Source of the DNA: an uncultured Planctomycetaceae bacterium
GTDB taxonomy: Bacteria; Planctomycetota; Phycisphaerae; UBA1845; UTPLA1
Direction: 5' to 3'
Assembly (NCBI GenBank): GCA_938008425.1
Contig: CALLKH010000189.1
Coordinates: 1 to 18,665 of the forward strand
DNA: 18,665 nucleotides
The position numbers and the translations under genes are program-made. Under the pieces are notes generated by a model. The model was not told the origin of the DNA and ran no database searches. It saw only the letters and a program-made list of their open reading frames with translations. Position 1 is the first letter of the stretch; each line of letters starts with the position of its first letter. Positions 1 to 7,952 of this stretch are shown here, piece after piece.

Positions 1-1
1 G

Positions 2-145
2 CTCGACATGCTCTTCGCGAACGGCAACGGAAACGGCGATTCGGAACATCTCAAGATCAAGGTGCCGGCGGCGCTGATCGTTCGAGATTCCACGGCGCCG
101 CCTCCCGCGCTCAAGCCCCGTGCCCGCAAGTCTCGCGTGGGTTAA
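2..145 (+). CDS. LacI-family transcriptional regulator, C-terminal end (partial)
   Basis: The reading frame is open from the window edge to a TAA at 143-145, giving 47 residues. The segment KVPAALIVRDSTAPP resembles the last strand of LacI/PurR-type regulators, which typically end with a Leu-x-Val-Arg-x-Ser-Thr-Ala-Pro-Pro stretch after the sugar-binding domain. A basic tail (RARKSRVG) follows. The DNA-binding domain and everything else lie outside the window, so the ligand and targets cannot be inferred. It converges with holB, leaving 75 bp between the stops. The call rests on one short motif and could be wrong. Confidence 0.55.
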   Translation, partial: LDMLFANGNGNGDSEHLKIKVPAALIVRDSTAPPPALKPRARKSRVG

Positions 146-220
146 GGCGCTCTTCAATTCATTCAGGAAAATCGGCCGGATGCCGGGGATGATTTGATCG
201 GACCTGCCCGCGCCCGAATC

Positions 221-1360
221 TCAGACCCGCGCGGCGGCTCTTTGAAGCGAACGGCCCACCGACAGGCCGACGTTGTCGAAGATCAGCCCGGCGTTGACGT
301 TTCTGCCAATCTGATATTCAGCGGAATTGACCGCCTTGATGGCGGATCGAATGCGCTCCGCATTCGAGGTGGACGCGAGCGAGCGTGTCGTTGAATCGCC
401 GGGCAGAGCAACGGCCTCCGCACCGGCCGCAAGCCGCATGACATCGCGCAGAATCGCGGAGGTCACCGAGAGTACGATGGTCTGTCCGAGTCGACTGAGA
501 TTCGTGTCGGCGGTGTCGTCATCGTCACCTTCATCCTTGCCCGCACCGCTTCGAAGCCGCACAGCCAGCTTCTTCGCCATATCCTGAAGCAGGTTTCCGA
601 ACGAAAGCGGGTCCGCGCCGGCCCGGCTGAGCCCCTCGAGCAGAGCCGGCGCCGACTCGTGGAGGCCAAGCTGAAGGTACTGGATCGCCCGCCCCGCGCT
701 GCCCTGGGCGAGCTCCGAAAGAAATCGAGCGGCGGCCGGCGTGGCACCGTGATCGCGAACGAGTTTGTCCTGAATGAAGTCTGCCGGAAGCAGGTTGAAG
801 CCAATCTGCTGGCAGCGCGATCGCGTTGTGTCGAGCAGGCTGTCGGCCGATGGTGTAAGCAGAATCAGGTAGCTGTGTTCCGGCGGCTCCTCCAGCGTCT
901 TGAGAATCGCATTCTGTGAATAGGGATTGAGCCGATCGGCCTCGGTGATGACGTAGACTTTCGCCCGATCGCGGCTCGGCCGCATGCCGATCTTGTCGAT
1001 CAGAAAATACCGGATGACCTCGATGCTGAGCTCGACGGCCTTTCGCTTTTGAACGCCCGAATCCGGATGGACCTTGTTGAGCGTGCGATAGATACGATGA
1101 AAATCCGGGTGATTGCCCGCCTGCATGAGTTCGCAATCGACGCACTTGCCGCAGGCGTCGCGCCATTCACGGCCGGTCGAGGCTTTCTTCGTGGTCGGCG
1201 ACGAACAGAGCAGCACCGCCGCCAGCCGGGCGGCGGTCAGCTCCTTCCCGATGCCTTCGGGACCGCTGAAGATGTAGGCGTGGGGCATTCTGCCGGCGGA
1301 CATGGCCCGCTGCAACCGGTCGAGCGGCTGATCCTGATGTTGAACGTCAGAGAGCTGCAT
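221..1360 (-). CDS. holB: DNA polymerase III delta' subunit (HolB)
   Basis: Clamp-loader subunit of the replicative polymerase, 379 residues. Visible features are a Walker A-like GPEGIGKE at residues 33-40 and a zinc-binding cysteine set (C52, then C70-x2-C73-x2-C76), as in DnaX/delta' proteins. The Walker B-like region VYVITEADRLN is near 135-145, LEEPP at 156-160, and the SRC sensor/arginine-finger motif at 181-183. The ATG at 1360 was chosen because homology begins there. The frame stays open upstream to 1510, but that part is antisense to nothing conserved and lies inside tmk. The start overlaps the end of tmk by 14 bp, so the two are probably translationally coupled. It is the last gene of the lipA-tmk-holB operon. 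Confidence 0.92.
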   Translation of the reverse strand: MQLSDVQHQDQPLDRLQRAMSAGRMPHAYIFSGPEGIGKELTAARLAAVLLCSSPTTKKASTGREWRDACGKCVDCELMQAGNHPDFHRIYRTLNKVHPDSGVQKRKAVELSIEVIRYFLIDKIGMRPSRDRAKVYVITEADRLNPYSQNAILKTLEEPPEHSYLILLTPSADSLLDTTRSRCQQIGFNLLPADFIQDKLVRDHGATPAAARFLSELAQGSAGRAIQYLQLGLHESAPALLEGLSRAGADPLSFGNLLQDMAKKLAVRLRSGAGKDEGDDDDTADTNLSRLGQTIVLSVTSAILRDVMRLAAGAEAVALPGDSTTRSLASTSNAERIRSAIKAVNSAEYQIGRNVNAGLIFDNVGLSVGRSLQRAAARV

Positions 1361-2048
1361 GGGCCAGCGCCTCCAGAATTCGGGCGTGGACCTCGTCCAC
1401 CGTGCCCTCGCCGTCCACGATGGCGACAGGGGCCGGATAGAGCTTCGGCAATTCGAGGAAAAGTTCGCGGACGCGCTGATGAAACTCGATCGGCCGCGAT
1501 TCCATCGCATCGGTGTGCACGTCGTGGAAGAGCATGGTCTGCCCCTCGGCGCCGGCGCTCTTGCGCTGCGCCGGCGACTTGCGATTCGTGCGCTTGAACG
1601 CCTCCTTCGGCGGCATGTCGAGCACCATCGTCAGGTGCGGCCACACGTCGCCGATGGCAAATTTCGCGAGATCGATGACGCTCTTCGGGTCGTAGCCGGC
1701 GGCCCCCTGGTAGGCGCAGGTGGCGGAGACGTAGCGGTCGCCGAGGACCGTCACGCCGTCCTTGAGTGCCGGATTGATGACATCACGAACCAGCTGGGCG
1801 CGGGACGCCATGAAGAGCAGCGTCTCGCAGCGGACGTCCATCTCTGAAAGGTCGTAGTCGAGCAGAACGTGGCGGATGCGGTCGCCAATCTTGGTCCCGC
1901 CGGGATCGCGCGTGCGGATGAACTCGATGCCGACGGAATCCAGCCCTTCCTGCAGGCGCTCCAGCTGCGCGCCCTTGCCGGCGCCGTCGATGCCGTCGAG
2001 GACGATGAATTTGCCCCGCAGCCTTTCAAACGTGTCTTTTCCGGACAA
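1347..2048 (-). CDS. tmk: Thymidylate kinase
   Basis: Phosphorylates dTMP to dTDP for DNA synthesis. From the proposed TTG start the protein has 233 residues, slightly above the usual 205-215. Motifs are the P-loop GIDGAGKG (19-26), RDPGGT (47-52; family REPGGT), DRYVSATCAYQGAAG (104-118; family DRYxxSxxAYQG), and an arginine- and lysine-rich LID segment after about 150. The P-loop has Gly where Ser/Thr is usual. No ATG lies near the homology start: the nearest in-frame ATGs are inside lipA. The TTG at 2048 is 4 nt after the lipA stop and has a GGGGA stretch about 9 nt upstream, so it is preferred. The end overlaps holB. Confidence 0.9.
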   Translation of the reverse strand: MSGKDTFERLRGKFIVLDGIDGAGKGAQLERLQEGLDSVGIEFIRTRDPGGTKIGDRIRHVLLDYDLSEMDVRCETLLFMASRAQLVRDVINPALKDGVTVLGDRYVSATCAYQGAAGYDPKSVIDLAKFAIGDVWPHLTMVLDMPPKEAFKRTNRKSPAQRKSAGAEGQTMLFHDVHTDAMESRPIEFHQRVRELFLELPKLYPAPVAIVDGEGTVDEVHARILEALAHAAL

Positions 2049-2052
2049 GATG

Positions 2053-2958
2053 CTAACGTCCCCGTCGTTCGCTGATGGCCTCGTAAACGTCGGCGGCATT
2101 GTAGCTCGACCGAACGAACGGTCCAGACGCCACCGCTCTGAATCCCATCGCGCGCGCCTCGTCGGCGATGTCGTCAAACTCCGCCGGCGGATAATACCGA
2201 GCGACCGGCGCGTGTTTTTCGGAAGGACGCAGATACTGGCCGACGGTGAGAATGTCCACGCCGACCGATCGCAGATCGAGCATGGTCTGATGCAACTCGG
2301 CGCGCGTTTCGCCGAGCCCGACCATCAGGCCGCTCTTTGTGAAAACCTCGGGCAGGAGCAATTTCACCTTGCGAAGCACATCGAGCGTTCGATGATATCG
2401 CGCGGCGGGGCGGATGGCGGGCGACAGGCGCTCCACCGTCTCCTGGTTGTGATTATAAATGTCGGGCCGCGCATCGCAGACCAGGCTCAGCAGTTCGTCG
2501 CGGGCATGAAAATCAGCCGGCAGAATCTCAATGGCGCAGTCGGGCGACAGCGCCCGCACCTGTCTGATGCACTCAGCGAAATGGCCCGCGCCCTCGTCAG
2601 GCAGGTCGTCCCGCGCGACGGCGGTGATCACCACGTGGCGAAGGCCCAGTTCCGCGACCGCCTGCGCCAGCCGCCGCGGTTCATCGGCCTCCGGCGGCTT
2701 CGGCCGCGCCGTCTCGACGGCACAGAAGTGACAGCGCCGCGTGCACAGGTCGCCGAGGATCATGAATGTCGCATGCTTGTGGGACCAGCATTCCGAGAGA
2801 TTCGGGCACCGGGCCTCTTCGCAGACCGTCGCCACGCCGCTTCGAGCGACGATCTCGCGCGTCTGTAAAAGCACGTCGCCCATGGGCAGGGGGCGCTTGA
2901 GCCAGGGCGGCAATCGCCGACCCGCCGGTTCCAGAGCGTCAAGAACGGGTAGTTGCAT
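2053..2958 (-). CDS. lipA: Lipoyl synthase (radical SAM)
   Basis: Inserts two sulfur atoms into protein-bound octanoyl groups to make the lipoyl cofactor of 2-oxoacid dehydrogenases and the glycine cleavage system. The 301-residue length is typical. The auxiliary [4Fe-4S] cluster ligands are C46-x4-C51-x5-C57 (CEEARCPNLSEC). The radical-SAM cluster is C72-x3-C76-x2-C79 (CTRRCHFC). The C-terminal RSSY motif at 283-286 provides the serine that ligates the auxiliary cluster. All key residues are present. It is the first gene of the operon with tmk and holB. A TATAAT box about 57 nt upstream of the ATG is a likely promoter. It is divergent from the universal stress gene. Confidence 0.97.
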   Translation of the reverse strand: MQLPVLDALEPAGRRLPPWLKRPLPMGDVLLQTREIVARSGVATVCEEARCPNLSECWSHKHATFMILGDLCTRRCHFCAVETARPKPPEADEPRRLAQAVAELGLRHVVITAVARDDLPDEGAGHFAECIRQVRALSPDCAIEILPADFHARDELLSLVCDARPDIYNHNQETVERLSPAIRPAARYHRTLDVLRKVKLLLPEVFTKSGLMVGLGETRAELHQTMLDLRSVGVDILTVGQYLRPSEKHAPVARYYPPAEFDDIADEARAMGFRAVASGPFVRSSYNAADVYEAISERRGR

Positions 2959-3015
2959 CTATAATTCCACAAACAGCGCCCGAGGGCGTTCGCCATACGA
3001 TCGAATCCTGAAGAG

Positions 3016-3021
3016 ATTATA
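3016..3021 (-). promoter_or_regulatory. Probable -10 box of the lipA operon promoter
   Basis: The minus strand reads TATAAT here, a perfect sigma-70 -10 hexamer. Only a weak -35 (TTCGCG, three of six matches) lies 17 nt upstream. Transcription would start near 3009 and give a leader of about 50 nt before the lipA ATG. It lies in the 147-bp divergent gap between lipA and the universal stress gene. Confidence 0.45.
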
Positions 3022-3105
3022 GCCGGTTTACCGTATGGCGCGAATCGCTTAGCCTATCCGGAACGAGGATGGGAAAACGCCTCGGAAGTGTTGGGAGACG
3101 AAGCC

Positions 3106-3576
3106 ATGTTCAACCTCCAACGCGTGCTTTTTCCGACTGATTTCTCCGAATTGTCGCTCCAGGCGATGAAGTACGCCCGGAATTTTGCGGAGACCTTCAA
3201 GGCCGAACTGCATGTCATCAACGTCGTCGACGAGGCGGCGCTGTACTGGACGGCCGTCGCACCGAACTCGGTCCCGATCGGGCCCTCGATCGATGAACTC
3301 ACCGATATCGCCGAGAACGAAATGCAGAAGTTCGTGCAGGCGCATCTGGCCGATCTGAAGGCCCCCATGGTTACCGAGGTTCTCACCGGCCGGCCGTTCA
3401 TGGAGATCATCAAGTACGCCCGCGATCACGCCATTGAGCTGATCGTCATCGGCACCCACGGTCGCAGCGGTCTGCATCATGTGCTGCTCGGCTCGGTCGC
3501 CGAGAAGATCGTTCGCAAGGCGCCGTGCCCCGTGTTGACGATCCGCCACCCCGAACACGAATTTGTCATGCCCTGA
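3106..3576 (+). CDS. Universal stress protein family (UspA-type, ATP-binding)
   Basis: Single Usp domain, 156 residues, cytosolic. The fold begins with RVLFPTDFSELS, carrying the conserved Asp12 that contacts adenine. It ends with the nucleotide-binding signature G116-x2-G119-x9-G129-S130 (GTHGRSG...LLGS), which marks the ATP-binding subclass. The ATG at 3106 is chosen over a GTG at 3088 because GGGAG at 3093-3097 sits 8 nt before it and the fold starts there. It is divergent from lipA and 30-75 nt ahead of the DUF547 gene, which might share its transcript. Such proteins respond to stress or energy state, but the exact role is not predictable. Confidence 0.95.
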   Translation: MFNLQRVLFPTDFSELSLQAMKYARNFAETFKAELHVINVVDEAALYWTAVAPNSVPIGPSIDELTDIAENEMQKFVQAHLADLKAPMVTEVLTGRPFMEIIKYARDHAIELIVIGTHGRSGLHHVLLGSVAEKIVRKAPCPVLTIRHPEHEFVMP

Positions 3577-3651
3577 GCGCGTCCCAGGATTTCGCCGAAT
3601 CGTCTGATGAAAGTCCTTGCAACGTCTAATCAGTCTGATCCGTGCGTCGGG

Positions 3652-4578
3652 ATGCGAAATCCTTCACCGAATGGGCGGCGATGGTTTGGTTGCCTGACCC
3701 TCATACTCGCGGCGTTGTTCGTTTGGGGTTGTCGTCCGCGTGACGCGGCGCCGCCGCCGACTTCCGGCCCGTCGCAGGAATTTGGAACCGCGTCGTCGCT
3801 CCGGCCGCCTCCGGGTCCGGGACGATTTGAGACGGAATGGGATCGATCCAATTTCGATCACGGACTTTGGGATCGGGCGCTTCAGGCCCACGTCGATGAT
3901 CGCGGGCGGGTGGCCTACGAGGCGATGAAGCGCAATGCCGCATTCGAGCAGTACCTTTTCCGGCTCTCGCGCACGGACGCCGACGGCCTCGCCACCGACG
4001 CCGAACGGCTCGCATTCTGGATCAATGCTTACAACGCACTGACGATTCAGGGAGTCCTTGATACGCTCCCGGACTCGCCCGAGTCATGGCCGGACTATCG
4101 CATCAGCGAAGTTCGGATCGGCGATCGGACGCTCTGGAAGGGCGTTCGGTTTCGCGTCGGCGGGGGAGAATTCACCCTGGACGAGATCGAACACGAGATA
4201 TTGCGGAAGCGCGACGGCCTGCGTGATCCGCGGATTCACGTCGCTCTGGTCTGTGCCGCGCGGGGCTGTCCGCCGCTCTGGAACCGCGCGTTCACGGCCG
4301 CGGCGATCGATCAACAGTTGACCGCCGCCATGCGACGGTTTGTCGCCGATCGCAATCAGATGGCGGTTGACGTGAGCGACCGCGTGATTCGAATCAGCCG
4401 GATCTTCGACTGGTACGGCGCGGATTTCACGAACCCCGCCTTCATGCCGCACGCGGAGTCGATCCCGCATTTTCTGGCAAACTACTGTGAAGAAGCCGCG
4501 ATCGCCGAGTCGCTCAGAAAGGGCGATTGGCGGCTCGAGTTTAATGAGTACGATTGGCGTCTCAATATACAGGGGTAG
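3652..4578 (+). CDS. DUF547 domain lipoprotein
   Basis: Exported protein of unknown function, 308 residues from this start. The N-terminus is basic (MRNPSPNGRR) and is followed by a hydrophobic stretch ending FVWGC, a plausible lipobox with Cys27 as lipid anchor. A Pro-rich linker follows. The DUF547 domain then shows AFWINAYNALTI, a DPRIHVALVCAARGCPPL motif, and a C-terminal IFDWYGADF. An in-frame ATG at 3607 would add 15 residues and make the signal peptide unusually long; neither start has a good ribosome-binding site. The gene precedes two glycosyltransferases by 53 bp, and an envelope role is inferred from that. The DUF547 assignment is from remembered motifs. Confidence 0.85.
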   Translation: MRNPSPNGRRWFGCLTLILAALFVWGCRPRDAAPPPTSGPSQEFGTASSLRPPPGPGRFETEWDRSNFDHGLWDRALQAHVDDRGRVAYEAMKRNAAFEQYLFRLSRTDADGLATDAERLAFWINAYNALTIQGVLDTLPDSPESWPDYRISEVRIGDRTLWKGVRFRVGGGEFTLDEIEHEILRKRDGLRDPRIHVALVCAARGCPPLWNRAFTAAAIDQQLTAAMRRFVADRNQMAVDVSDRVIRISRIFDWYGADFTNPAFMPHAESIPHFLANYCEEAAIAESLRKGDWRLEFNEYDWRLNIQG

Positions 4579-4631
4579 AACCGGGCAGGTGAACGACCCC
4601 GTTCCCATTTGGCGGAGCTGATACGCGAACC

Positions 4632-6209
4632 ATGCAAACATTCCAATCGGCGATTTCCATTCTTCTCATCGTCGTGATCTACATCCCCGCGGCCACATTC
4701 GTCGTGATCTACGGTCTGCACGCCTACGCGATGGTGCGTCTCTTCGCACGCCGCCAGCGCGATAAACGCAGCGAACAGGCGAGTCGAATTGCCTGGTACG
4801 CCCACGAACGCCCGGCCGACGCGTGGCCGATTGTGACGACGCAGATTCCGCTCTACAACGAGGCGGCGGTGGCGACGCGGATCATCGAAGCCGTGGCGGC
4901 GCTGGACTATCCGCCGGGACGGCATGAGATCCAGGTGCTCGACGACAGCACCGACGAGACGCGCGACCTGGTGGACGCGGCGGTGGCCGATGCGCGATCG
5001 CGCGGCATCGACGCCAAGGTTGTTCGACGGCCCACGCGCGAGGGTTACAAGGCCGGCGCACTCGCCTGCGGAATGACACAGGCACGCGGCGAAGTCATCG
5101 CCATTTTTGACGCCGATTTCGTTCCCCCGCGCGAGTTCTTGACGCGTCTTGTCCCGCTGCTGATGGATGAGCCGAAGAATGCCTGCGTGCAGAGCCGATG
5201 GTCGCATCTCAATGAGGATGCCTCGTGGTTGACACGCGCCCAGGCCGTCGGCATTGACGGCCACTTCGTCGTCGAGCAATCCGCCCGAAGCTGGAACGGC
5301 CTGCTCATGAACTTCAACGGCACCGCCGGCATCTGGCGGCGCGCCGCCATCGAGGATCCCAATGTCGGCGGCTGGACGGCCGACACGCTGACCGAGGACC
5401 TTGACCTTTCATATCGCTCACAGCTCGCGGGCTGGAGCGTGGAATACTGCGTCGACGTCGCCTGCCCGGCCGAGCTGCCGCCGGACATGCCGGCGTTGAA
5501 GGCCCAGCAGTTTCGATGGGCGAAGGGGTCGTTCCAGGTCGCCCGCAAGCTGCTGCCGCGCATCTTTCGAAGCCGACTCGCCTTCAGGCAGAAGGCCGAG
5601 GCGTTTCTGCATCTGACCGGTTACGGCACGAGCCTCGCGATGTTTCTGCTGGGTGTCATCGGCCTGCCCCTTGCGACCGTAACGGCGTTCTGGGCCCCGT
5701 TCGGATGGGGAATGGTCATCGGCCTGCTCATGTGGGCGGCGCTGTTCGGCCCGCCGTTTCTTCATGCCTATTCGCGATGGGCGATCCGTTCGCCTTATCG
5801 CTTCTCGACGGGCTTTCGGCTGATGCTGCTCGGCATCGGCATGTGTATGCACATCACGAGGGCCTGCTACGAGGGCCTGACCACGCGCGGCGGAGAGTTT
5901 GTTCGAACGCCGAAAACAGGCGATAAGGCAGCCTCGAGCGCCGGCGTGCGCCGACGTTACGCGGCCGCAGGTTCGCGACTCTGGATGGTTGAACTCGCCG
6001 CGTCGCTCTATTGCGCCGGGTTTTTCGCGTATTACGTTCGCTCCAGCGCGTCGGGGGTGGGTGCGTTTACCCTGATCTTTGCCCTCGGATTCGCAGTGGT
6101 CGGCTGGATGTCCTCACCGTGGACGGCGCCGAAAACGGTTGCGCCGGCCGTCGGAACCGAACGGGTTCACGCCGCTGTGGCGAACCGCGGATCGCTGATG
6201 CATGAATGA
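4632..6209 (+). CDS. Processive family 2 glycosyltransferase (cellulose/mannan synthase-like)
   Basis: Membrane-bound polymerising glycosyltransferase, 525 residues. A first membrane segment (about 8-33) precedes a cytosolic GT-A domain carrying the full D, D, D, QxxRW set: LDDSTD (D104/D105), DAD at 160-162, TED at 254-256, and QQFRW at 292-296 with W296. Several membrane helices follow (about 335-410 and 452-495), with the layout of CslA-type mannan/glucan synthases. It presumably extends a beta-linked polysaccharide from a nucleotide sugar and moves it across the membrane. The product sugar cannot be told from sequence. No PilZ domain is present, so direct c-di-GMP control is not suggested. 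The last codons overlap the next gene by 8 bp. Confidence 0.93.
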   Translation: MQTFQSAISILLIVVIYIPAATFVVIYGLHAYAMVRLFARRQRDKRSEQASRIAWYAHERPADAWPIVTTQIPLYNEAAVATRIIEAVAALDYPPGRHEIQVLDDSTDETRDLVDAAVADARSRGIDAKVVRRPTREGYKAGALACGMTQARGEVIAIFDADFVPPREFLTRLVPLLMDEPKNACVQSRWSHLNEDASWLTRAQAVGIDGHFVVEQSARSWNGLLMNFNGTAGIWRRAAIEDPNVGGWTADTLTEDLDLSYRSQLAGWSVEYCVDVACPAELPPDMPALKAQQFRWAKGSFQVARKLLPRIFRSRLAFRQKAEAFLHLTGYGTSLAMFLLGVIGLPLATVTAFWAPFGWGMVIGLLMWAALFGPPFLHAYSRWAIRSPYRFSTGFRLMLLGIGMCMHITRACYEGLTTRGGEFVRTPKTGDKAASSAGVRRRYAAAGSRLWMVELAASLYCAGFFAYYVRSSASGVGAFTLIFALGFAVVGWMSSPWTAPKTVAPAVGTERVHAAVANRGSLMHE

Positions 6210-7536
6210 GCCCGCACCGAGTCGTGTTCGCCTCTTTCGCCTCACTCAGATTCTCGGTTGGGTGTTGCTCGGCGTGATGGCGATCGGCGGCGGGCTGCTG
6301 GGCGAGGTCTGCGGCGGCGAATTCGATCCGGACGCGGCGCATCGCATTCGACTCTGGCAGGCCTGCTACGCGGTCGGCTTCATCGGCTTTGTCGCGCTGC
6401 TGTGGTCCTTCAGTCGACGGCCGCCGCGCCCGGCGATCATCATTCTCGGCGCCATCGCGCTACGTATTCCTCTGCTCTTCGCGCCGCCCAACACCGATTG
6501 CAACCGGTACATCTGGGAAGGGCGGGTGCAGAACCTCGGTTTCAGCCCCTACCTCGTCGCACCGGACGCCGACGAACTAAAGCCGCATCGCGACGTCATC
6601 TACGATTGCATCAATCACAAAGAGTACACGACGATCTATCCGCCGCTGTCGCTGCTGTTCTTTCGCCTGCTGGCGGCGATCGACTACAGCATCAAATCGC
6701 CGCAGATCGCCCACGGCCTTCTCGACATGCTGATCGTCATCGCCCTCGTCGGTCTCGTGAAGACGCTGAATCGTCCAATCTGGCAGGCGGGCATCTACGC
6801 GTTCTGCCCGATGGTTCTCGCGTCATTCGCCCATGCGGGGCACAACGATTCGCTGATGATCCTGCCGCTTATCGGCTTCATCGCCGCGGCCTTGAAGCAA
6901 CGCTGGAAGCTGGCGGGGTTTCTGCTCGGGCTGGCCGTGCTCGCGAAGACCACGTCGGTCATTCTCTTCGCGCTTCTGCTGCGACGAAGCTGGCGGGCGA
7001 TCGCGGTCGGACTGTTGACGATTCTCGCGGGCTATGCGTTGTTCTGGGATTCTGGCAGAGGCCTGCTTCACACGCTGATTCGATTTCCATCCGAAAGCCC
7101 GTTCAACAATCCGTTCGACGCGCTGCGCGTCTGGATTCGCCAGGTCGGCGGGCCCGCGATGTATCTGAGCCAGCGAAACATTCTCGCGGCGGTGGTTCTG
7201 TCGGCGATCGCGCTCTATCACGCATGGCGACCGGCGGATCTCGTGCGCGACGCACGCCGTCTACTCGCCATCACAGTGCTCTTCCTGCCGATCATCCATT
7301 TCTGGTACCTCACGTGGCCGCTCGCGCTGATCGCGCTGTGCCCGCGCGGATACTGGTCGTGGCTCGTGCTCGCGGGAACGATGGCGCTCTACTGGCATGC
7401 GGACTGGGCGGCCACGGTGGGGCAGCCGTGGAAACTCCCGCTCTGGGCGGTGATGGCGATCTGGATTCCGTTCTGGGTGGCGTGGGGAATGGAGCGGCGA
7501 CTCAGGCCTGGGCCGCCTTCTCAGTCAGCACGGTGA
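6202..7536 (+). CDS. Polytopic GT-C type glycosyltransferase (mannosyltransferase-like)
   Basis: Integral membrane protein, 444 residues, with about ten hydrophobic segments. The conserved DCNRYIWEGRVQNLGFSPY at about 99-117 and YTTIYPPLS at 142-150 are typical of GT-C enzymes that take sugar from a polyprenyl-phosphate donor, such as the DUF2029/GT87-like alpha-mannosyltransferases. The Asp of DxxRYxWEG is the likely catalytic or metal-related acid. The ATG lies 8 bp inside the upstream GT2 gene, in another frame, which points to coupled translation and a shared pathway. The 3' end overlaps atpC on the other strand by 35 bp. Donor and acceptor are unknown. Confidence 0.85.
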   Translation: MNEPAPSRVRLFRLTQILGWVLLGVMAIGGGLLGEVCGGEFDPDAAHRIRLWQACYAVGFIGFVALLWSFSRRPPRPAIIILGAIALRIPLLFAPPNTDCNRYIWEGRVQNLGFSPYLVAPDADELKPHRDVIYDCINHKEYTTIYPPLSLLFFRLLAAIDYSIKSPQIAHGLLDMLIVIALVGLVKTLNRPIWQAGIYAFCPMVLASFAHAGHNDSLMILPLIGFIAAALKQRWKLAGFLLGLAVLAKTTSVILFALLLRRSWRAIAVGLLTILAGYALFWDSGRGLLHTLIRFPSESPFNNPFDALRVWIRQVGGPAMYLSQRNILAAVVLSAIALYHAWRPADLVRDARRLLAITVLFLPIIHFWYLTWPLALIALCPRGYWSWLVLAGTMALYWHADWAATVGQPWKLPLWAVMAIWIPFWVAWGMERRLRPGPPSQSAR

Positions 7537-7765
7537 CTTCGTTGTTGAGCACCTGGGCAAAGCCGCCCTGGACGTTGAAGCGCCGCTGGATGCCGTCGGA
7601 GCCGTCGATGCGAAGCGTGCCCTCGCCGAGCTGGCAGAGCAACGGAGCGCGGTTAAACAGGATGCCGATGAGACCGTCGTGGGCCGGAATGACGACCGAC
7701 GTAGCCGTGGTATCGACGACCTGCGCCTCGGGAGTGATGACCGAACATTTGATGTCTTTAGCCAT
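7502..7765 (-). CDS. atpC: F1 ATP synthase epsilon subunit, short form
   Basis: Encodes 87 residues matching the N-terminal beta-sandwich of F1 epsilon: SVITPEAQVVD, then IPAHDGLIGILFNRAPLLC, then the GEGTLRI and FNVQGGFAQVLNNEVTVL strands. Most family members have 130-140 residues. The C-terminal helical hairpin that can inhibit ATP hydrolysis is absent and the gene simply stops. The domain binds gamma and the c-ring. The frame is open upstream to 8062, but homology begins at the ATG at 7765 and a promoter fits just before it. No other ATP synthase gene is in the window, so it is a detached atpC. No Shine-Dalgarno sequence is seen. Confidence 0.92.
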   Translation of the reverse strand: MAKDIKCSVITPEAQVVDTTATSVVIPAHDGLIGILFNRAPLLCQLGEGTLRIDGSDGIQRRFNVQGGFAQVLNNEVTVLTEKAAQA

Positions 7766-7775
7766 ATTGAACACG

Positions 7776-7804
7776 TTTTTAGTGACTTTTCGGATTTCGG
7801 TCAA
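7776..7804 (-). promoter_or_regulatory. Probable atpC promoter (near-leaderless)
   Basis: The minus strand carries TTGACC, 17 nt, TAAAAA. These match sigma-70 boxes at five and four of six positions. The -10 ends exactly 10 nt before the atpC ATG, so the predicted transcript starts about 4 nt upstream of the start codon. That agrees with the lack of a ribosome-binding site. Confidence 0.5.
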
Positions 7805-7840
7805 GGGAAGGGGCGGGGGTCTCCGATCCGATCGTTCGGC

Positions 7841-7870
7841 TTGACAGGCCGGTCTCAGAACGGTTAGGAA
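7841..7870 (+). promoter_or_regulatory. Possible wecB promoter
   Basis: A perfect TTGACA -35 box at 7841-7846 is followed after 18 nt by TAGGAA, a poor -10 box (three of six). Predicted start near 7877, leaving a leader of about 75 nt before wecB. The box faces away from the atpC promoter in the same 187-bp divergent gap. Confidence 0.35.
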
Positions 7871-7952
7871 ACAGGGCCTTTTCCCGCGCCGAATCGGTTC
7901 GCGGGCAGGCAGGAGGCGGGGCCCGGATGAGATATCGGTCCTGGAATTCGAC

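Noticed and set aside
6258..7844. A 528-codon plus-strand frame overlapping the GT-C gene
   Set aside because: It lacks hydrophobic segments and motifs, is Arg/Ala-rich, and ends inside atpC. The alternative frame encodes a clear membrane enzyme.
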